Shown one piece after another: positions 44,691 through 52,711 of a stretch of DNA of 64,000 nt; position 1 is the stretch's first letter, and every line of letters starts with the position of its first letter. The notes beneath the pieces are model-generated. The model was not told the origin of the DNA, ran no database searches, and saw only the letters and a list, made by a program, of their open reading frames with translations. The position numbers and the translations under genes are program-made. This DNA is from Pontibacter silvestris (GTDB taxonomy: Bacteria; Bacteroidota; Bacteroidia; Cytophagales; Hymenobacteraceae): contig NZ_JAJJWI010000002.1 of the NCBI RefSeq assembly GCF_020907275.1, positions 209,432 through 273,431 of the forward strand, given 5' to 3'.

Positions 44691-44990
44691 TCCGTTTGGC
44701 TTCTTTAAAATGCCTACATATTCATGAATCTGTAGCTGCTATTGTATTATGGTTTGTTATTTAAAGTAGTAAACGCTTAAGCATACCCTTGCTTTAAATC
44801 CCTTATAAGTAGCTTGTTTAAACCAAATGCCACTTTGGTTTGCATGATTTTTGTAGTATTATCATTAGTGAATGTATAACTTTTAAAGAAAGCTTCTGAT
44901 GCTTTTGTTTTAGTTAACAACTTAATTTGAAAGGCGTTTACTGATTTTGTGAATATGGTTGAAATTTATTCAGCTCAAAAATAAAGCGAT

Positions 44991-45926
44991 ATGGATTACA
45001 AGGACTATTATAAAATACTCGGTATAGATAAATCTGCTTCGCAGGCAGATATAAAAAAAGCTTATCGTGCCTTGGCTAAAAAATATCATCCTGACAAAAA
45101 CAAAGGTAATGCCGATGCAGAAGATAAGTTCAAAGATATAAGCGAAGCCTATGAGGTGTTAGGAGACGAAACTAAGCGGAAACAGTATGACCAGTTGGGT
45201 GCAAATTGGCGACAGTTTCAGCAAGGTGGAAATGGGTTTGGCGGCGGACAGTATTACGGGCAGCCAGGAGGAGGCTTTGAGGGGCATTTCCAGGGTGACC
45301 CTAACGACATGTTCGGAGGAGGTTTTTCTGATTTCTTTAAGCAGTTCTTTGGCAGTGCTGCTGGTTTTGGCCAGGGAAATGGTGGCGCACGGGCAGCGAG
45401 GGGCCAGGACTACGAGACAGAAATGCAGATTACCTTGCTAGAAGCCTATACCGGAACTTCCCGATTGATATCAGTGAACAACCAACAACTGCGCATAACC
45501 ACTAAGCCAGGTGTTGCCAATGGGCAAACGCTTCGAATAAAAGGAAAAGGTGCTCCTGCAATGGGAGGCGGCGTAAATGGAGACCTTTATATTAAGGTGC
45601 TGGTACAGCCTTATCCAAATCTGGAGCGTAAAGGCGATGACTTATATGCCTCCTTGTCCGTTGATATGTTTACGGCTATACTTGGTGGTGATACTCAGGT
45701 TAATACCCTTAGTGGACAGTTGAAATTAAAAATACCGGCAGGAACACAAAACGGTAAAACATTACGTTTAAAACGAAAAGGAATGCCTGTGTATGGTAAA
45801 CCAGATCAGTACGGGGATCTTTATGTAACTATTTCAGTTGTGTTGCCAATTAATTTAACTGATGAGGAAAAAGGGCTATTACATAAGCTGCGGGAAATGC
45901 ATCAGGTAAAAACAGCTCAAGTGTAG
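44991..45926 (+). CDS. cbpA: DnaJ-class co-chaperone, CbpA-like
   Basis: The 311-residue protein has an N-terminal J domain (1-70) with HPD at 33-35, which stimulates DnaK ATPase. A Gly/Phe-rich linker follows (~75-135, [13 protein letters not shown]). Two C-terminal substrate-binding beta domains (~140-300) complete it, with [17 protein letters not shown] and [20 protein letters not shown]. There is no Cys-rich zinc domain, so it is the CbpA rather than the DnaJ type. A small unknown gene follows 28 bp later where many genomes place cbpM. Confidence 0.92.
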   Translation: MDYKDYYKILGIDKSASQADIKKAYRALAKKYHPDKNKGNADAEDKFKDISEAYEVLGDETKRKQYDQLGANWRQFQQGGNGFGGGQYYGQPGGGFEGHFQGDPNDMFGGGFSDFFKQFFGSAAGFGQGNGGARAARGQDYETEMQITLLEAYTGTSRLISVNNQQLRITTKPGVANGQTLRIKGKGAPAMGGGVNGDLYIKVLVQPYPNLERKGDDLYASLSVDMFTAILGGDTQVNTLSGQLKLKIPAGTQNGKTLRLKRKGMPVYGKPDQYGDLYVTISVVLPINLTDEEKGLLHKLREMHQVKTAQV

Positions 45927-45954
45927 GTTCATTTAAATTTAAAGACTGTTAGCT

Positions 45955-46317
45955 ATGTTACTGACAATTGAAACTACTAAGACTTACCGGCAGCTTGATG
46001 AGTTCGTCAATAGTCTTGCAGATCGTAATCTCACTTTTTATGCAAGTGATTTACTCAATCAAAAAGGCTGCAGAACAATGGATGAACTGAGCCAGGCTTT
46101 AAAAAGGGCTACGCAGGTTTGCAATAACATGCACCTGCCGCTACGGGAGAATTTTAAAGTAGTATATCGGTCACAGGAAGGGGAGGTAGTGCAGGATTGG
46201 CGCTTATCGCCCATGGCGTACCTGCTGATGGTGCTTAACTCCGATTCTAGTAATGATTTTGTCGCTCACATTCAGGTAGAAATGGTAAAGCGGATACTGC
46301 AGCAAGAAAAGGCATAA
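45955..46317 (+). CDS. Protein of unknown function downstream of cbpA
   Basis: The 120-residue protein is soluble, with mixed helix. It lies 28 bp behind cbpA on the same strand and shares its terminator. In many bacteria this slot holds the modulator CbpM, a MerR-like helical protein, but this sequence does not show that pattern. Segments such as LPLRENFKVVYRSQEGE and DWRLSPMAYLLMVLNSD faintly recall BRO/DinD-type small domains; that is only an impression. Function unknown. Confidence 0.6.
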   Translation: MLLTIETTKTYRQLDEFVNSLADRNLTFYASDLLNQKGCRTMDELSQALKRATQVCNNMHLPLRENFKVVYRSQEGEVVQDWRLSPMAYLLMVLNSDSSNDFVAHIQVEMVKRILQQEKA

Positions 46318-46357
46318 AAAGGAAGCAGCAAGCTTAAGAGCTTGCTGCTTCCTTTTT
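46316..46357. terminator. Bidirectional terminator between cbpA operon and oxoamine-synthase gene
   Basis: AAAAAGGAAGCAGCAAGC (46316-46333) and GCTTGCTGCTTCCTTTTT (46340-46357) form a perfect 18-bp stem with loop TTAAGA. It includes the stop region of the minus-strand gene ending at 46356, so it serves both converging units. Confidence 0.9.
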
Positions 46358-47429
46358 ATGCTTGAAACTTATTAAGCAACTCAGTTAAGCGCTGTAAATC
46401 TTCTTTGGTATGCAGGCTGTTTAAGATAACTCTCGTAATGGCATCATCAGTTGGAGTAGGATACCGGAAACTTGAAATCAGCACCTGGTTCTCCAGCAAG
46501 TAAGGGCATAAGCTCTCATGTTGTGTGTAGAAAACAGGAAAATTTTCAATGCAGTTGAATAGAGCAGGGCAGGAGAGTTGTTGCCTGAAAAAAGTAATAT
46601 TAGCTAATAGCTTCTCTCTGGCTTCTTTAAACACCATCTCAGAATGGAGAAAGGCATAAAGATAAGCTGGAATAGCGGGAGAAGCTCCCCCAAAGTTAGA
46701 GCTTAACCTTAGCTGTGAAATGAGTTCTTTATCACCCAAGATTATACCAGCCGGTATACCAAAAGCTTTACCGAATGATGTTGCCACTATCAGTCTCACA
46801 TTGTCTGTTAATTTGTCGCTTAGCTGACTGAAGATGCCGGCTCCGTTAGCACCAGTCACACCAAAACCATGTGAGTCGTCAATAATCAGCGTAATCTGTT
46901 TATTTTCTGGCAAAGCATCTATCCAACTAAAATGGTAATTCCTAGCTCTTAGCGGGTCCAGAGAGTTGCATACTATAATAATATGTTCCGCTGGCAATGT
47001 TGGCGCTTCAACAATCAGTTGTTTCACCCATTTATCATAGTCTAAGGTTACCGTGGTACTGGTTTCATTTAACCACATAGCAGGGTGAGTACCGGGGGCA
47101 TAAATAAAGTGGCCGCTTGCCTGCAATACTCGCACTAGTGTTTGTCCGGCCAGAAAACCAGAGGACATTGTTAGTGCTGCCTCGGCACCGGAATAAGCAG
47201 CCAGGTAGGCTTCTGCTTCATCAAACACCCGCAAATGCAGATTTGAGTTTCTGGAACTGGAGTAGTTTGTGCCGTAGCGGTGAAAACCTTCAAACAAGTG
47301 CTGCTTAAATTGCTCGTTTCGTGCTATACCTAAGTACGAGGTGCCACTGCAAAACAAATACTCCACACCCTCAACTGACAGTGTTCGCCCCGGCAGCTCA
47401 TCAGTATGAATATTATTGAGTACTAACAT
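46356..47429 (-). CDS. Alpha-oxoamine-synthase-like PLP enzyme (BioF/KBL-like fold)
   Basis: The 357-residue protein has the fold of 8-amino-7-oxononanoate synthase and 2-amino-3-ketobutyrate ligase. Visible are FHRYGTNYSSSRNSNLHLRV, MSSGFLAGQ, IIDDSHGFGVTG (PLP-binding Asp) and VATSFGKAFG with the PLP lysine K221. It is shorter than BioF (~385) and several substrate-site segments differ. The gene overlaps by 7 bp the dipeptide epimerase gene, so it may act on alanine or peptide-derived amino acids rather than in biotin synthesis. No other bio gene is near. Confidence 0.8.
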   Translation of the reverse strand: MLVLNNIHTDELPGRTLSVEGVEYLFCSGTSYLGIARNEQFKQHLFEGFHRYGTNYSSSRNSNLHLRVFDEAEAYLAAYSGAEAALTMSSGFLAGQTLVRVLQASGHFIYAPGTHPAMWLNETSTTVTLDYDKWVKQLIVEAPTLPAEHIIIVCNSLDPLRARNYHFSWIDALPENKQITLIIDDSHGFGVTGANGAGIFSQLSDKLTDNVRLIVATSFGKAFGIPAGIILGDKELISQLRLSSNFGGASPAIPAYLYAFLHSEMVFKEAREKLLANITFFRQQLSCPALFNCIENFPVFYTQHESLCPYLLENQVLISSFRYPTPTDDAITRVILNSLHTKEDLQRLTELLNKFQA

Positions 47430-48445
47430 GAGGCAATGAGAGTGGCGCCGGTTCCGTTAACTGTAGTACTGTAGTTCACTTTTCCAAAGTCGATGGTTAT
47501 ACCGGTAGCAATATCCTTACTTATCAATAAAGGGCCGTCCATATCCACATAGTCCAGCATAGGTAACAGTTGTGCGATAGCTGATATCCCTACAGTGGAT
47601 TCCGTCATACAGCCTACCATTACTTTCATGCCTAACTCTTTAGCTTCGGCAATCATTCGTCGGGCTGGCGTCAGGCCTCCGCATTTAACCAGCTTCACGT
47701 TAACTCCATGAAAGTGGTGGTGGCATTTAGCCACATCTGCTTCTGTAATACAGCTTTCATCTGCTATAAGTGGAAGTGCGGAATGCTGATAAACCTCCTT
47801 CATCCCTTCCATATTGTCAGCTGCCATAGGCTGCTCTATAAATTCCACACCCAAAGGCTTCAGTTGCTTTGAGTTTTCAATTGTTTCGGCTACACCCCAG
47901 GCGCAGTTAGCATCTACTCTAAATACTGCGTCTGTATGTTTGCGAAGCTCTTGTACAATAGCCACATCCTCCGGAGTACCTAATTTAATCTTATAGAGAG
48001 GCCAAGGGCACTCCTTCAGTTTTTTTACCATGTTTTCAATGGTGTCAATGCCAATAGTATAATCCGTTAGGGGCATCTTATCTGTTTTAAGCCCCCATAG
48101 CTGATACAGTGGCTTTCCGTTCATCTTGCCAAACAAATCATTGGCTGCCATATCCAATGCGCATAAAGCAAAAGGGTTATTAGGTAGCAGAGGCTGCATC
48201 TTAGACCAGAACTGCTCGGGACTGGTAAGATCTGTCGATTCAATTTGTTCTCTAATGCTTTCCAGGGCATTGGTCATACTCTCTATAGTGAAGCGGTAAT
48301 AGGGATTGCTGGTTGCTTCACCATAGCCTTTGTAGCCGTTTTGCTCCAACTCTACAATAAGTGTTTCCTGTACGTCACGGGAATCGTAGGAGATGGTAAA
48401 AGTATGTTTGAGTGGTAGGTTAAATGAACAGATAGTTAATTTCAT
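47423..48445 (-). CDS. Dipeptide epimerase (L-Ala-D/L-Glu epimerase family)
   Basis: The 340-residue enolase-superfamily protein has the muconate-lactonising-enzyme fold. The base motif is YKIKLG; metal ligands appear in FRVDANCAWG, EFIEQPM and LIADES, followed by the second base region KLVKCGGLTPARRM and GCMTESTVG. This matches L-Ala-D/L-Glu epimerases, which help recycle murein peptides. It is translationally coupled to the downstream oxoamine-synthase-like gene. The exact dipeptide cannot be read. Confidence 0.85.
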   Translation of the reverse strand: MKLTICSFNLPLKHTFTISYDSRDVQETLIVELEQNGYKGYGEATSNPYYRFTIESMTNALESIREQIESTDLTSPEQFWSKMQPLLPNNPFALCALDMAANDLFGKMNGKPLYQLWGLKTDKMPLTDYTIGIDTIENMVKKLKECPWPLYKIKLGTPEDVAIVQELRKHTDAVFRVDANCAWGVAETIENSKQLKPLGVEFIEQPMAADNMEGMKEVYQHSALPLIADESCITEADVAKCHHHFHGVNVKLVKCGGLTPARRMIAEAKELGMKVMVGCMTESTVGISAIAQLLPMLDYVDMDGPLLISKDIATGITIDFGKVNYSTTVNGTGATLIASC

Positions 48446-48565
48446 GTTTTACGGAGTGGTTTTATATTCAAGACTGAAAATATTACTTTAATCTGAGATC
48501 TGCCAAAACATTGATAACTTTATCTCATATTAGTCTTAAAAATTATCTTTATGCTAAAAAGTGTG

Positions 48566-49309
48566 TTAGCTACGTATCGGTAAAGGCTGTGGTAAGGCAT
48601 CTTGTTCAGCCAGTTTATTATGCCATCCGAATTGAAAGCACAAACGCAGAAAGTTTCCGGGCAGCTGCGCTTTAATCCTTAATTGGACACCAGTAAAGGG
48701 ATGTATACAATTCAGTTCTGCTGCATGTAATAAAAGGCTGGGGCTGTTCAGTTCTTCCAGAAACATTTTGTTGTGTCTCCAGTCACCATGCCTCTTATCG
48801 CCTATAATGTAGTGCCTGATGTGGGCAAAGTGTTTCCTGATCTGGTGCATACGCCCGGTTTCTGGTTTAACCCTGACAAGGCTGTAGCGCGCGGAATTGT
48901 ACCTGCCAACCGGAATGGGCAGTTCTACTGTAGCCAACCTGGAGTAGTGTGTAACTGCATCTTGTGGGGCTTTGTGCTGATGATCTTTATCTGGCTTTAT
49001 CGGGTTATCTATTGTTTCAGCCTCAGCTGTATAACCACGAACAATTGCAAAGTAGGTTTTTGCCACTTCCTTATCCTCAAAAGTCTTTACTAAGGGTGTT
49101 GCTGCTTCCGGACTTTTTGCAAAAAGCAGAACACCAGATGTGCCTCTATCCAGTCGATGTACTGTAAACAGGTGATAGCCTAACTGATCACGCAGCATCT
49201 GTAAGGCAAACTCTTTCTTCTCTTCCGCAATTCGGGTGCGATGCACCAGTAAACCATTCGGTTTATTGATGGCTACATAGTGCTCATCTTCAAAAATAAT
49301 ATCTAGCAC
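48566..49309 (-). CDS. truC: tRNA pseudouridine synthase C-like (RluA family)
   Basis: The 247-residue RluA-family enzyme is strongly similar to E. coli TruC, which modifies U65 of tRNA. It opens like TruC (MLDIIFEDEHYVAINKP, VHRT). The catalytic Asp54 in TVHRLDRGTSGVLLFAKS is at the same position. AVTHYSRLATVELPIPVGRY, ETGRMHQIRKHFAHIRHYII and the C-terminal FQFGWHNKLAEQD also match. The gene is monocistronic. Confidence 0.9.
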   Translation of the reverse strand: MLDIIFEDEHYVAINKPNGLLVHRTRIAEEKKEFALQMLRDQLGYHLFTVHRLDRGTSGVLLFAKSPEAATPLVKTFEDKEVAKTYFAIVRGYTAEAETIDNPIKPDKDHQHKAPQDAVTHYSRLATVELPIPVGRYNSARYSLVRVKPETGRMHQIRKHFAHIRHYIIGDKRHGDWRHNKMFLEELNSPSLLLHAAELNCIHPFTGVQLRIKAQLPGNFLRLCFQFGWHNKLAEQDALPQPLPIRS

Positions 49310-49575
49310 AATAAAAGTTTAGTTGATTAGACAATGATACTGATTCTCCACAGCATTTTGAAATCGGGAGAAACTAGTATATGCTTTTCGTATATTATTA
49401 CATCTGTAATAAAAATAGTTCAAGTATTTACCTTTCCTAATACTAGAAATGCTTATCCCATATTGGGAATATAAGAGGGTAGGAAATATAAAAAACCGAC
49501 TTTAAATGCTCCTGAAGGCGTTTTGTGACATTGGCATGTGGTTGGTAAAACCGTCTACCAAATATAACAGTGTTA

Positions 49576-51288
49576 ATGATGAAAGTTTATTACAGCAGTC
49601 TGAACAAACATAGCTTTTCAAGAGTCATTACTATAATACTTTCTTTAAAAGGTAAAGCAGATGTTGGTTTTTCGAAAGCTACTGTAGCGTTAGTCTATAT
49701 ATGCCTTCTGGCTTTATTAATGATTTCTGCTTTTGCTGCTAAAGCTGAATGCCCAACTTACCCAAGCAATGCTTTTGTTGTTAACGGAGGCAATGGCTCA
49801 TACAACATTAATAGTTCTGATGTTTATCTTTTCAAAGGTAATTTTACTGGTAATATAAATAGTTTGCCAAAAGGATCAAAAATTTATATTGATGCCGATG
49901 CTACCTTTAAGCCAGGTTCTATTAGTAACCCAGCTGGTGAAATTAATAACTGCGGTACTACTTATATACCTCAGAATTTTAATACTAATTCAGGTTTGGT
50001 TATAAACAATTACGGCAAGATGAGCTTTGAGTATTCTTTTAATATGAACGGCCAAACCACTTTTTACAATGGTTTAGGAGCCACCATGACTTTTACACAA
50101 AGCCTTAAGTTGCAGAATAGATCTGGAATGGTGAATGACGGTACAGTAGAGTTCTTAGCAGATTTAACCACTGACAGCGGTACAAAACTAGTGAATACTG
50201 CTTACATGAATGCCAGTAACAGTAATTACAATATAAACCTGAATGGTGCTATAGAAAACAGTGGAGTTTTTACTGCAGCAGGATTTATAAATATGAACAG
50301 CAGCATGAGCCTGACTAATAATTGTACTTTTATTTCTAAAAAAGGCTTTATTAACGGAGGTGCCATCATTAACAATGCTCTAATTTTAATAGAAGAATCA
50401 GGGTTGCAAAATAATGGCACGATTAGCATGGGTGGTTCTTCTTTAATTCAGGGTGTTGATTTTACTAATGATGGAACAGTATCCGGAATTGGTAGCTTTT
50501 ACTTTACAGGAACAACTATAAACCAAGGTACCTTTGCTAAATCTTCCAAGGATTATATAGTGTTTTATGACAAGTCCAGCACCAATAACGCTGTTTTTGA
50601 TGTGAATAACTCTAAAACAACAAGTAAGGCAACCCGTAGCGAGGTAACTTCATACGTTGATACTAATACTTTTACCGCTACATGTGCAACTTGTAGCGAC
50701 GTAGTAAGTAGAAACAGTACTTCTACTTTACCTGTGGAACTTGTTTCTTTTACAGTTAAAAAGGATGCTAACAGCCAGGCACAGTTAACCTGGAGTACTG
50801 CGAGTGAAGAGAATAACGCTTACTTTGAAATCCAACGTTCTGTAGACGGTAAAACTTGGGAGGTTATTGGTAAAGTAACCGGAGCTGGAAACTCCAGTGT
50901 AAAACGTTCTTATACATTTACTGACACAGATTTTGAGAGAATAGCTGTTACTACAGTTTACTACCGTCTAAACCAGATTGATACTGATAATGCAACTGAA
51001 CTTTCCAAAATAGTAGCCTTGGAGCAGGTTATAAATGTTGGTAAAATTGAAGGGATTTATTTTAATGCCACTACTTCTGTTGTTGAAGTGAATTATAGCA
51101 ACCTGAAAGCCAATTCAATGGAATTAGTGATAGTTGACCTTGGGGGCAAGGTGCTACTAAACCGTCAGTTTAACCTGAACGATAGCTATGGAACTGTTAC
51201 AGTTCCAGTTGATGGTGCTACCAAAGGAATTTATGTTGTCAAAGCCGCATCAGGTACTTCTTACCTGTCGAGTAAGTTTATGAAGTAG
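49576..51288 (+). CDS. Secreted protein with type IX secretion C-terminal sorting domain
   Basis: The 570-residue protein (from ATG 49576; a GTG lies at 49570) has a hydrophobic signal segment at ~40-60 (VALVYICLLALLMISAF) preceded by an unusually long N-region. Residues ~65-370 form a low-complexity beta-rich region full of Asn, Gly, Ser and Thr, like a beta-helix. A fibronectin-like module, LPVELVSFTVKKD through YYRLNQID, follows at ~385-480. The last ~75 residues form a T9SS type A sorting domain ending GIYVVKAASGTSYLSSKFMK. It is probably an adhesin-like surface protein. No enzyme motif is seen. Confidence 0.82.
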   Translation: MMKVYYSSLNKHSFSRVITIILSLKGKADVGFSKATVALVYICLLALLMISAFAAKAECPTYPSNAFVVNGGNGSYNINSSDVYLFKGNFTGNINSLPKGSKIYIDADATFKPGSISNPAGEINNCGTTYIPQNFNTNSGLVINNYGKMSFEYSFNMNGQTTFYNGLGATMTFTQSLKLQNRSGMVNDGTVEFLADLTTDSGTKLVNTAYMNASNSNYNINLNGAIENSGVFTAAGFINMNSSMSLTNNCTFISKKGFINGGAIINNALILIEESGLQNNGTISMGGSSLIQGVDFTNDGTVSGIGSFYFTGTTINQGTFAKSSKDYIVFYDKSSTNNAVFDVNNSKTTSKATRSEVTSYVDTNTFTATCATCSDVVSRNSTSTLPVELVSFTVKKDANSQAQLTWSTASEENNAYFEIQRSVDGKTWEVIGKVTGAGNSSVKRSYTFTDTDFERIAVTTVYYRLNQIDTDNATELSKIVALEQVINVGKIEGIYFNATTSVVEVNYSNLKANSMELVIVDLGGKVLLNRQFNLNDSYGTVTVPVDGATKGIYVVKAASGTSYLSSKFMK

Positions 51289-51300
51289 TTGTAAACAGAT

Positions 51301-51350
51301 CAATAAAACAGCAAAAGCCACCTTAATAAGTGGCTTTTGCTGTTTTATTG
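51301..51350. terminator. Terminator after the T9SS cargo gene
   Basis: A perfect 21-bp stem joins 51301-51321 (CAATAAAACAGCAAAAGCCA and one more C) with 51330-51350, around CTTAATAA. Confidence 0.9.
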
Positions 51351-51371
51351 AAACAATGTCTTTTGCTCCCG

Positions 51372-51379
51372 TATATTTG
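51372..51379 (+). promoter_or_regulatory. -7 box before the 66-residue gene
   Basis: TATATTTG is an exact TAnnTTTG match, 25 bp before the ATG at 51405. TTG at 51348-51350, 21 bp upstream, may be the -33 box. Confidence 0.6.
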
Positions 51380-51404
51380 TAACTGAAATAACAGAACGGA
51401 GTAG

Positions 51405-51605
51405 ATGGCCATATCTTTTAACAATTTGCGAAAAGGCAAACATTATAGATTGCGGAACTATGGAGAAGAGTTTGATTTCCAGGTAATAGATATGCCAGAA
51501 GACGGTCTTTACCGTGTAAAGGATCTAAATACCTTGGACATTTACAACTTAAGCGAACTGGTTAAATACGGTAAAGGAAAAGACTTTGACCTGGAAGAAC
51601 TGTAG
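51405..51605 (+). CDS. Small conserved-looking protein of unknown function (66 residues)
   Basis: This soluble protein starts MAISFNNLRKGKHYRLRNYG and looks like a small beta-barrel fold (alternating hydrophobic strands, EFDFQVIDMPEDGLYRVKD), followed by an acidic tail. A perfect -7 box precedes it and the codon use is normal, so it is probably real. I recognise no family. Confidence 0.65.
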   Translation: MAISFNNLRKGKHYRLRNYGEEFDFQVIDMPEDGLYRVKDLNTLDIYNLSELVKYGKGKDFDLEEL

Positions 51606-51621
51606 TTCTAATACGCTGCTT

Positions 51622-51879
51622 TTATCTGCTAGTCTTTCCCTTTAGATCCCAGTGGCTTTTGAGTATTTCATTGCTGTCAGGTTTTCTAACTATACGTCGG
51701 GCATATCGTTCTCCTGCTATTTCCCCATCGTCTCGTCTTTTGCCTATGAACAAAGAAACGGGCTCTCCGAACTCATTGGTGATGTACGTGATATCTTTCC
51801 CCATATATTTGGAGTCGTATCTTTCTTGTGGAGCGTAAACTTTGCTTAGCAGTTTATCTAATTTAGTACTTAATGGCAT
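51622..51879 (-). CDS. Small protein of unknown function (85 residues)
   Basis: The minus-strand ORF encodes a basic, soluble protein (MPLSTKLDKLLSKVYAPQER, then DITYITNEFGEPVSLFIGKR). The composition looks like a real protein. It converges on the 66-residue gene with a 16-bp gap. No family is recognised; the EFGEPVSLFIGKRR segment might be nucleic-acid binding, but this is a guess. Confidence 0.55.
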   Translation of the reverse strand: MPLSTKLDKLLSKVYAPQERYDSKYMGKDITYITNEFGEPVSLFIGKRRDDGEIAGERYARRIVRKPDSNEILKSHWDLKGKTSR

Positions 51880-52105
51880 GCGTCGTATTGCTTGTGCTAT
51901 TAACTTTTATGGTTTTAAACTGATAAGGTTACATCTTCTTTTTTAGTTTTTTTATTTCGCTATTGGTGTGCTTTTTACTCTTTTAACAGAAGATAACGTA
52001 TTACATAGGGGCAATAGGAACAGTTATAAGCCGTTAATTGTTTTAAAGGCATCTATTACTTTAAACGTAGTATATGAAGCGCTTTTGACATAAAAACGTT
52101 AAACT

Positions 52106-52405
52106 ATGCAAGCACAACAATCACACTACTTTGTGTACATAATGGGAGGGCAACCTCGTTCAGAGGTTAAAATAGGAATTGCTGATGACTTGCACCAATA
52201 TGTGCAAGCTATAAGGTCGTCATCCCCGCCGGCTGTTAACTATGCTACTGCAGATAAGAACAATCTTGTTTATTATGAGCATTACGATGAGAAAGAGATT
52301 GCCCTGACACGAGAGCAGCAAATAAAAGACGGAGGTGCAGATTCTGCGTTTAGCCTGATCGAATCGATGAACCCTAATTGGCTTGATTTAAGCGATATGC
52401 TGTAA
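52106..52405 (+). CDS. Degenerate GIY-YIG-like domain protein
   Basis: The 99-residue protein follows the outline of small GIY-YIG (UPF0213-like) proteins: YFVYIMGG, KIGIADDLHQYV, LVYYEHYDEKEIALTREQQI and a final SLIESMNPNWLDLS. The region that normally carries the catalytic Arg and His (LERRVxEH type) reads LHQYVQAI, so nuclease activity is doubtful. It may bind nucleic acid or another partner. It is monocistronic. Confidence 0.65.
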   Translation: MQAQQSHYFVYIMGGQPRSEVKIGIADDLHQYVQAIRSSSPPAVNYATADKNNLVYYEHYDEKEIALTREQQIKDGGADSAFSLIESMNPNWLDLSDML

Positions 52406-52631
52406 AACATATCTAACAGGTTACATAAGCAAAAGTAGTAGCAACCTTTAAGCTTAATTTATTAGTGTATTTATTGATTCAAGGATTTCATAATTGAAAC
52501 CATCCCAACTTATAGCAGCTAAGCTATGGAACTTAATTGTAAGCCTTACTTTAAATATAAATTCAATAAATAATGCTTAAGCTTCTTCTTCTGTTAGAGG
52601 AAAAAAACTAGGCGTTTAATTATCATAACCC

Positions 52632-52680
52632 TAACTTTGTGCTTTCTTGAGCCGGTGCCGCATCAGTGGCCTGGCTTTTT
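52632..52680 (+). promoter_or_regulatory. Promoter immediately followed by a terminator-like hairpin before the CDF gene
   Basis: TAACTTTG (52632-52639) is a perfect -7 box. About 10 nt later AGCCGGTGCCGC (52650-52661) pairs with GTGGCCTGGCT (52666-52676), with one bulge and two G-U pairs, followed by TTTT. The CDF start is at 52712. Thus every transcript from this promoter would meet a hairpin and T-run at once. The rest of 52406-52631 shows nothing I can name. Confidence 0.55.
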
Positions 52681-52711
52681 CCGTTTTAATGAGTTCAGGT
52701 AATAATTTTTA

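Noticed and set aside
45955-46317. Calling the gene after cbpA the chaperone modulator CbpM
   Set aside because: Position fits, but the sequence lacks the MerR-like helical pattern and is not recognisably CbpM.
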